A stretch of 5,231 nt of DNA, from positions 1 through 5,231 of the forward strand of contig JAJRST010000300.1 of the NCBI GenBank assembly GCA_024278645.1. Reading direction: 5' to 3'. This stretch comes from a bacterium (GTDB lineage Bacteria; Zhuqueibacterota; Zhuqueibacteria; Residuimicrobiales; Krinioviventaceae). The notes under the pieces were generated by a model, which ran no database searches, was not told the DNA's origin, and saw only the letters and a program-made list of their open reading frames with translations. A program made the position numbers and the translations under genes. Shown here one piece after another: positions 1 to 5,231 of this stretch. How positions within the stretch are numbered: the first letter of the stretch is position 1; each line of letters begins with the position of its first letter.

Positions 1-2332
1 CTGCGACCAGGCTGTCCCGAGGCGCTGTCAGGCGCACGTAAAGCGACCGCTCCAGTTGCGCCGTCGCATTCAACAGGCGAAGCCGATAGGCCGGCGTATC
101 GGGGACATGGCTGAAATCAGGCTGACCGCTGACGCTCACCTCCTGAAGGGCATTGACAAGCATGGCCGAGCTGCCGGACATGGCGCCTTTGGGCAGTTCG
201 ATTACCAAATCCCCATCAAAAGGCACCAGATTTGTAACTTGTTCATTGACGAGAAAGCCTGCCGACGTGGCCTGAAACATGGTCGGCGTCAATGTCTTGA
301 CAATGATATTGTTGCGGCGATTGTCGTCGGGCATTGTGGTGTCCGGATCAATGGTCACGCGTACGGTCATGGGCCCCGGCGCCGGGGCATAGCTGATCCT
401 GCATTTTTTCGATGCATAGGCCGCCACATCCACGGTATCCGTGCCGATGCTTCGCCAGGAATCCGCCAGGGCGGGTCGATATTCAAACAACACCGGGATA
501 TTCGACACATCATTGCTGCCGGTGTTGTTGATCGTCGTCTCCAGGTAAACCCGGTCGTCGCCGACAAAGGAGATATCGTCCGGGTCAACGGCGACATCCA
601 CGTCCAGGCTGATATAAAACTTGTAGAGCCGACTCGTGTAGGATTTGTTGTCGATATCCGTGGCCCTGAAATAGTAGGAGAACTGGAATCCGGTCCACAC
701 CACGGTCACCGCTCGCTGCGATTTATACCAGTCGTCGCCCGTCGGCTGCATGGCCAGCGTATCGTTCAACGCCAGGCATCGAACCGCGGCAAGCTCGGAG
801 CGGCTGCGAACATGAACGTAAAAATAGAGGCTGTCATCGTCGGTGCGCTGCACGTAGGCGGAGTCAAAAACGGCGCCTTTTAAAGAGATGGAAGCGTAGC
901 CGTGGGTGCGATGCTCGCCGAAATCATCGGCGCCATAAAAGCGTATGACGCCGGATTCGCCGGCAAAGTCATCCGTAATATGAATTGCGGCGGATGTGGC
1001 GCCCTGTGCAACGGCGGCCGTTTCGCTGGCGACGATTGTCTTGACGCTGTCCTCGACGTCGAATTGCGCCACGCCCCGGTCAAAAGAGGTTCGGCAGGAG
1101 ACCTGTGCATTGTCGCCCTTGAGCAGCACCGGGCTGTCGACGACCACATCGGCTTGTAACTGCGGCAGCACAATACGAGAAGCCGGGTCGCCGAGAAGAT
1201 GGTACTGGTTCACCTGGGAAATCACCTGCTCGGTTTTATAGTGCGCAAGATAGGCGATTTTTCCGGCGGTGACCATCTCGCCGATCGTCATATCCGGATT
1301 GTTGTAAATCTGCTTCATGATTTCGGTCTGCAGAAAATAGTCGTTCCAGGTCCAGCCGACGCCGCTGGCGCCGACCATGGCGATGGCGCCTTCGCTTTCG
1401 GTGAAAAGCAGCGCATCGGCAAGGGATTCACGCACTGGCGATTCGAAGGCGCCGGTGTAGCAGGTCATGCTGAGGATGAAGGGGTATTTGCCCTGGGTAT
1501 AGAAACGATCGATGTCGTCCAGGCGCAGCAGGCCGTTGTCCGCCCATATCGCGCCGCAGCCGTGACCGTGAAAAGTGATCACGCTGCAGCCCTGGTCCAC
1601 ATAGTCCAACAGATCGGAGGTGCCGCCAAACCAGGGATCGTCCTTTAGTTTTGGGTCCTTGACGGTAAACAAAAGCCGGACGTCGAATTGCGGCGGAATG
1701 ACTTTTGACAAGGCGACGCCTTGCGAACGAAAATCGACGCCGTTGCCGCCGATAATGAGAAAGCGATTAGGCCAATTGCCCGGCGGCGGCGATTTTTCAT
1801 AGGCGAGCATTTTGGCGACCAACGCCTCAAGCTCCGCCGGCGTGCGCACGGGCAAACGGCCGAGGTTGATATCCGGCACCTCGTCCTCGCCGGAAACCAG
1901 CGTGTACCAGAAATCGCTCGCCGCGGCGCCGAACACCAGCGTCTGTCGCATGTGCACGGGAATGAAATCCAGGGTGTCCCCCTGTGCGCTGTAGCGGATG
2001 TAGCTGCCGTCGCCGACAAACAGCACGTGCTTTAATTTCGGCGGCTGCCAGTTGTTATAGGCCCATTTCAAAAAATCCTTTATGGCGTAAGAAGCGGGAT
2101 GTCCATAATTAAATTCATCGAAAATATCCTTGACGTTCACCTTGAGAACGTGCAGGCCCTGCGCCTGACGCCAGTCGATAAGCTCCCGCAACGCCGGCGA
2201 ATTGATAAAACGGTCATGGGCGATGACGACATAATCCGCGGCGAGTTGTTTGTTCTTCAGGTCGCTGGGGTCGTCCTTTTCGATGACCAGCGGCTTTTTC
2301 TTGGCGCTGTTGGAGACGGCGACAAATTCGGT
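1..2332 (-). pseudogene. C25 (gingipain-type) cysteine peptidase catalytic domain plus Ig-like and CARDB-like modules, behind an in-frame stop and cut by the window edge
   Basis: 777 codons in the same frame as the upstream part, with no further stop. Numbering is from the ATG at 4018. The C25 domain spans about 594-948: it begins ADYVVIAHDRF, continues HVLFVGDGSYI, SDFWYTLVSGEDEVPDINLG and GRLPV, and ends YHLLGDPASR. The catalytic His is predicted at 819 (HGHGCGAIWADNG, codon 1562-1564) and the Cys at 853 (ILSMTCYTGAFES, codon 1460-1462). The 34-residue gap is nearly that of His211/Cys244 in gingipain RgpB. The family cleaves peptides outside the cell, and some members process type IX cargo. 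Residues about 949-1137 look like two Ig-like beta modules. Residues 1138-1243 resemble CARDB (DDNRRNNIIVKTL at the end), and another beta-rich domain follows to the edge. First possible restarts are TTG 2191, GTG 2140 and ATG 1951, all inside the catalytic domain. It is called broken because of the stop; if the stop is an error, 1-4018 is one intact 5'-complete gene. PorU is less likely given the CARDB-like module. Confidence 0.85.
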
Positions 2333-2335
2333 TTA
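2333..2335 (-). other. In-frame TAA stop splitting the C25 peptidase frame
   Basis: This is codon 562 counting from the ATG at 4018. Upstream codons read QNDVLSP and downstream codons read TEFVAVSNSAKKKP, all in the same frame, so the sequence is collinear with a single protein and only this codon breaks it. CAA, GAA, AAA, TAT or TAC would each be one substitution away. No ATG, GTG or TTG follows for nearly fifty codons, so a separate second chain would lack the start of the catalytic domain. A true nonsense mutation, a consensus or assembly error, or readthrough are all possible. Confidence 0.9.
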
Positions 2336-4018
2336 CGGGGACAGCACATCATTCTGAAAGCTGATTTGCAAAGAGGTGAAATCATTAAAATCGGTCACCT
2401 CTTCCCCCAAGCCGCCGACAATTTTGCTTTGATGCAGTTTATAGACGTCAATTTGCGGGTCGACAAAGCCGTCAATACGAAACAGAAATTTGCCGTTATC
2501 GTAATTGGGCGGAATTTTGAATTTGAGAAAATCCTCGTACGCCCGGTACAATCGCGGATAGGTCACCTCAAACCAGTTCAACATCACAAAATCAAAATTT
2601 TGCGGCGTCACGTTGTTGACGATGCTGAGAATATTTTCGCCGTCATGCAGATCGGCGCCGGTGATAAAGCTGTCGTCGACGCTTTGCAGGTCGGCGATGG
2701 CCTGGCCCTTCCATTTATGCGAAAAAAGAAAACTGCCGTTCAGAAAAGCGGAAATATTGTGTGAAAGATTGATGATCGTGGTGCGCCCGCTCATCATCAC
2801 CCGCGCCGTCACCCTTAAAGGCGACTGATCGTCCGGATGTCGCAAATAGATTTTATAATCCACTTTTTTACCGGCGCTGATGCCGTCGTCGAAGAACCAG
2901 TGGTCGCGCAGGGAATCGATGGGAATGCTGCTCAGGTGGTCGTAATAGTTGTCCTCCTCGTGATGCACGGTTTCGAGGAAAGAATAGGGACGTATAAATT
3001 GCCCGGGCTGCGAATCGGTGATCTGGCCGGACTCCTCGGCCATCCACAGACCGCGCTTTTCCCATGAAAGCCAATAGACGCTGTTTTTCGTAACCGGGTC
3101 CTGGTACATATCCGGCGCCTTATCCTGAAAGGTTTGCCGTCTCTGCTCGCCCCAGAATTCGATATAATCCTCGGGATCAAACTGGCCGTCCCGCCAGCCA
3201 TGCGGATAAAGCGAGACGTCGCGGCCATTGCTGGTCAGGCGTATGTTGCGAAAATCGATGTCCAGCAAACGCACGCCGGCCTCGAGCAAATCCTGGCCGG
3301 TGATGCGATAGATGCCGTCCTCGCCGACGATGAGCTTCCATCGTTGCACATCATCATTCGCGCGGCGCTTTTGCAAACTCTGCCCCGATGTGGCTGTTTG
3401 CGTTGCGGAGACGGCGACGATGCCGAGCTTTTTCATAAAAGCCATGTCATACTCGGGCACGGGCTGCGTCCCGTCCGCGACATCGTCGCCGATGACGTCA
3501 AAGACAATCGTGCCGCGTATAATCAATTCGCCGCTCTGCTCGTCGTATCGGTACGGATAGACGTCGACCCGCCACAAGTGATTCTGTTTGAACAGGCCCA
3601 GGTAGGTTAATTCGGCGACATCGACCGGCTCGGCGCGCGTGGGAGCAAGCGGGGCGAGGGGCGTCAGGGAATCGGCGCCAACGGCGCGCTCCTCAAAAAC
3701 AGCGGGCGGCGGCGACGGTGTTCGCTGCTCGCTCACGGTGATGATGTGCAGCCGGGCGCTGCGGCTGTTGAGCTGCACCAGAATCGGCCGATAAGGCATG
3801 GCGTAGCCGTGCACATCCTTGTACACCGGCCACTCGTCGACGTGAAACGGAGCGTGAACGGAATCGTCCGCGGGCGCCGGGATGTCTGCAACAACCTGCA
3901 AACGGACGCGGCTGTTTTCCTGTTCGATGACTTTGTATTCCCGGCTAAAAAGGGTTGAGGCAAGGAACAAAAGAGATATGATGATCGAATGCTTTTTCAA
4001 TAAAATCCCGTGCTGCAT
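2333..4018 (-). CDS. N-terminal part of an exported gingipain-like (C25) peptidase: signal peptide, propeptide-like and beta-sandwich modules, ending at an in-frame TAA
   Basis: 561 codons. Residues 1-25 look like a Sec signal peptide: KKH, then a hydrophobic core SIIISLLFLASTLF. Residues about 26-180 resemble the propeptide region of C25 peptidases, with a Pro/Ala-rich linker near 99-127. Residues about 226-320 carry a module I recognise from large FCB C25 proteins: GEDGIYRITGQDLLEAG, then DGQFDPEDYIEFWGEQ, then NSVYWLSWE. Residues about 370-530 look like a beta-sandwich (DHWFFDDGISAG, DLHDGENILSIVNNV, NWFEVTYPRLYRAYEDF). No catalytic residues lie in this part. The frame stops at TAA 2333-2335 but continues without a shift into the catalytic domain, so this is most likely the front of one longer protein. 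The ATG at 4018 has no clear Shine-Dalgarno; a TTG at 4000 would give a shorter signal peptide (MKKHSIII). A stand-alone secreted protein is the alternative reading. Confidence 0.82.
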   Translation of the reverse strand: MQHGILLKKHSIIISLLFLASTLFSREYKVIEQENSRVRLQVVADIPAPADDSVHAPFHVDEWPVYKDVHGYAMPYRPILVQLNSRSARLHIITVSEQRTPSPPPAVFEERAVGADSLTPLAPLAPTRAEPVDVAELTYLGLFKQNHLWRVDVYPYRYDEQSGELIIRGTIVFDVIGDDVADGTQPVPEYDMAFMKKLGIVAVSATQTATSGQSLQKRRANDDVQRWKLIVGEDGIYRITGQDLLEAGVRLLDIDFRNIRLTSNGRDVSLYPHGWRDGQFDPEDYIEFWGEQRRQTFQDKAPDMYQDPVTKNSVYWLSWEKRGLWMAEESGQITDSQPGQFIRPYSFLETVHHEEDNYYDHLSSIPIDSLRDHWFFDDGISAGKKVDYKIYLRHPDDQSPLRVTARVMMSGRTTIINLSHNISAFLNGSFLFSHKWKGQAIADLQSVDDSFITGADLHDGENILSIVNNVTPQNFDFVMLNWFEVTYPRLYRAYEDFLKFKIPPNYDNGKFLFRIDGFVDPQIDVYKLHQSKIVGGLGEEVTDFNDFTSLQISFQNDVLSP

Positions 4019-4060
4019 GAATAGAATTGCAAGTTTATGACTGTTTTTGATCTGTTAATG

Positions 4061-4089
4061 ATAATAGCCGAAAGCCGCTAAAGTGCGAA
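4061..4089 (-). promoter_or_regulatory. Candidate sigma70-like promoter for the C25 peptidase gene
   Basis: On the minus strand, TTCGCA (4084-4089, four of six matches to TTGACA) is separated by exactly 17 bp from TATTAT (4061-4066, five of six matches to TATAAT). This would start transcription near 4054 and give a leader of roughly 36 nt before the ATG at 4018. It lies downstream of the terminator, as expected for an independent unit. The housekeeping sigma consensus of this lineage is not known to me, so the call rests only on the match to the standard consensus and on position. Confidence 0.35.
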
Positions 4090-4126
4090 AAAATAAAACC
4101 CGGCCGAAATTCCCGGCGGCGGATAC

Positions 4127-4153
4127 AAAAACGGCGAGCCTTTCGGCTCGCCG
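4127..4153 (-). terminator. Intrinsic terminator of the upstream secreted-protein gene
   Basis: Read on the minus strand, a perfect 9-bp GC-rich stem (CGGCGAGCC / GGCTCGCCG) encloses a GAAA tetraloop and is followed at once by a run of five T. It lies 13 bp after the TGA of the gene ending at 4167. An A-rich stretch precedes the stem on the 5' side, so it could also act weakly in the opposite direction, but no plus-strand gene is seen to need it. Confidence 0.87.
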
Positions 4154-4166
4154 CTTTTGCAAACGC

Positions 4167-5231
4167 TCATTTGACGAGCACCATCTTTATCGTCTTTTCA
4201 CGCTCGCCGGCGATAATACGGGCAAAATATAGTCCGGCCGCCGCCTGACGTCCATTGGCGTCCATGCCGTTCCAGGAGACTTTATGCGAACCGGCGGCAA
4301 ACTTTTCGTCCGCCAGGGTGGCGATATGACGGCCAAGCACGTCGTAAACGCTTATGCGTACGCGCTGTTCCGCCGGCACGGTAAAGGCGAGCATCGTCGA
4401 CGGGTTAAAGGGATTCGGGTAATTTTGCTGTACGGTAAAACCGGAGGGCATCGTTTCCTTGCCCTGCACGCCGGTGGTCAGGTCGGACAGGCTGCCCTGC
4501 GGCAGCACAAAATCAACCGTAGTGCTGCCGCCGGAAACGGAAACCATTTCCGCGCCGTCGGGAACTTTTTCATAAAACGGCAGCGGCAAATAAACCGGTA
4601 AAAGTGCGTTGTCGTTTTCATTCGGCAACCCGTAGGCGCTGGCCTGAAAGACGAGCTCGTCAAGACTTATGCTTATCGTCGCCGGCTGCATGGGATGCCA
4701 ATAATCCTTATACACGGCGGCATCCAGATTCAGCCCGGTGAGGCTTCCGCCAAATAAAAAACCAAACAGGTCAAAGTTTTCAAAAACGCCGACAAAGGCC
4801 GTCGCCTGCTCCACGAGCGGCAACGCGCTGAACAGCGACACCGTGCGAACATAGTAAGCGCCATCGCGCAGGCCGCGAATCCTATAGGAACCGTCCGTGC
4901 TGATCCGGCGTCCGGTTACGGCGTCGTAATCGGTGAGCGCATAGCCGACCAGGTGGCCGCCGGCGTCATAGGCGCCGACAAAAATACTCGACAACGGCAA
5001 CCCGGTGGCGCTGTCGGCGACCACGCCGGCAATGGCGCCGTTCGCCTTTTCAAGCTCGATTATCTGATCCGTGGTCATATCGCCAAAATCGAGGGTGAGC
5101 AAGGTGTTGCCGGCGTCTTCAAACCAGTCGCCGCCGCCGAGATAGGTGGCGGCAAAGGGCGTCGGCTGCGGCACAACCTGCACTTTGTAGCTGCCCGGCA
5201 TCAGGCGGTTGATGCGCCAGCCGCCGTTAAA
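4167..5231 (-). CDS. Secreted carboxypeptidase-regulatory-like protein with type IX-style C-terminal sorting domain (5' end outside window)
   Basis: The frame is open from the window edge, with 354 codons visible and a TGA stop at 4167-4169. The Met at 5201 is internal: the codons before it encode WRINRL, which runs into MPGSYKVQVV, a typical end of a carboxypeptidase-regulatory-like unit. Counting from the edge, residues 1-60 are the end of one such beta-sandwich unit. A second begins near residue 65 (GAIAGVVADSATGLPL) and includes DGSYRIRGLRDGAYYV near 113-128. A less typical region follows (about 130-255). The C-terminus has NYPNPFNPST at 270-279, then a FlgD-Ig-like fold (VRISVYDVLG, HKVSWNGMDANGR, AAGLYFARI) ending in KMVLVK. 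In FCB bacteria this C-terminal module is the known signal for export and surface anchoring by type IX secretion, so the mature protein probably sits outside the cell. No catalytic motif is visible. Binding or structural function is inference; the specific role is unknown. Confidence 0.88.
   Translation of the reverse strand, partial: FNGGWRINRLMPGSYKVQVVPQPTPFAATYLGGGDWFEDAGNTLLTLDFGDMTTDQIIELEKANGAIAGVVADSATGLPLSSIFVGAYDAGGHLVGYALTDYDAVTGRRISTDGSYRIRGLRDGAYYVRTVSLFSALPLVEQATAFVGVFENFDLFGFLFGGSLTGLNLDAAVYKDYWHPMQPATISISLDELVFQASAYGLPNENDNALLPVYLPLPFYEKVPDGAEMVSVSGGSTTVDFVLPQGSLSDLTTGVQGKETMPSGFTVQQNYPNPFNPSTMLAFTVPAEQRVRISVYDVLGRHIATLADEKFAAGSHKVSWNGMDANGRQAAAGLYFARIIAGEREKTIKMVLVK

Noticed and set aside
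56..883. 275-codon plus-strand open frame
   Set aside because: It lies antisense to the CARDB-like and Ig-like region of the peptidase. Its translation is rich in H, G, R and I with no recognisable domain, as expected for a shadow of a GC-rich gene.
1645..2019. Minus-strand 124-codon frame inside the C25 domain
   Set aside because: It is in a different frame from the catalytic domain. Its S/R/T/C-rich translation is that of an out-of-frame shadow.
2321..2340. Frameshift as the explanation for the broken peptidase gene
   Set aside because: Codons on both sides of the TAA are in the same frame (lowest codon base leaves remainder 2 when divided by 3, down to base 2), so no insertion or deletion is needed.
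2099..2764. 221-codon plus-strand open frame
   Set aside because: It is antisense to the peptidase frame and crosses the TAA junction. It shows no family motif and no ribosome binding site, and the minus-strand frame has clear domain signatures over the same bases.
3134..3610. 158-codon plus-strand open frame
   Set aside because: It is antisense to the strongly conserved-looking DGIYRIT/DYIEFWG module and has no recognisable protein features.
1..4018. Reassigned TAA codon (alternative genetic code)
   Set aside because: Only one TAA occurs in about 1339 in-frame codons. A reassigned codon would be expected more often.
4091..4122. Second terminator in the intergenic gap (GC-rich stretch followed by TTTTATTTTTT on the minus strand)
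   Set aside because: The best stem I can draw is only 4 bp (GCCG/CGGC or CCGG/CCGG). The strong hairpin at 4132-4153 already explains termination, and this stretch lies just upstream of the candidate -35 box.
1..5231. RNA genes, CRISPR arrays, insertion sequences, attachment sites
   Set aside because: No tRNA-like cloverleaf, regularly spaced repeat, transposase-like protein or terminal inverted repeat was seen; nearly all of the window is accounted for by the two minus-strand frames.

Overview
This window looks like a piece of a chromosome or metagenome contig from the FCB side of Bacteria. A Calditrichota/KSB1/Ignavibacteria-like lineage is the best guess. The clues are a gingipain-type (C25) peptidase with a CARDB-type module behind it, and a neighbour ending in a 'NYPNPFNPST' plus FlgD-Ig-like C-terminal sorting module. 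Base composition is moderately GC-rich by eye. The lineage call is inference from protein style; no rRNA or marker gene is present.

Both genes are on the minus strand. At the right, 4167-5231 is the 3' part of a secreted protein whose start lies beyond the window. It has carboxypeptidase-regulatory-like beta-sandwich modules, a spacer, and a type IX secretion-style C-terminal domain. It is followed 13 bp later by a clean intrinsic terminator (4127-4153). The 148-bp gap also holds a plausible sigma70-like promoter (about 4061-4089) for the next gene.

From 4018 down to base 1 there is one long reading frame of at least 1339 codons encoding a large exported C25 peptidase. In order it has a signal peptide, a propeptide-like region, a 'dGiYrit...DG.Fdp.DyIEF.G' module, a beta-sandwich, the C25 catalytic domain with an intact His/Cys pair, Ig-like beta modules, a CARDB-like module and a further domain running off the left edge. 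The frame is interrupted once, by TAA at 2333-2335, just before the catalytic domain. The frame is the same on both sides, so this is a nonsense codon and not a frameshift. The 777 codons downstream contain no further stop.

The two products would both act outside the cytoplasm: a secreted cysteine peptidase, and a surface or secreted beta-sandwich protein apparently exported by a type IX-like route. Terminator and promoter between them suggest separate transcripts. No RNA gene, mobile element or CRISPR array was seen. The main point of interest is the isolated in-frame stop in the peptidase gene; I do not see a convincing new multi-gene system.
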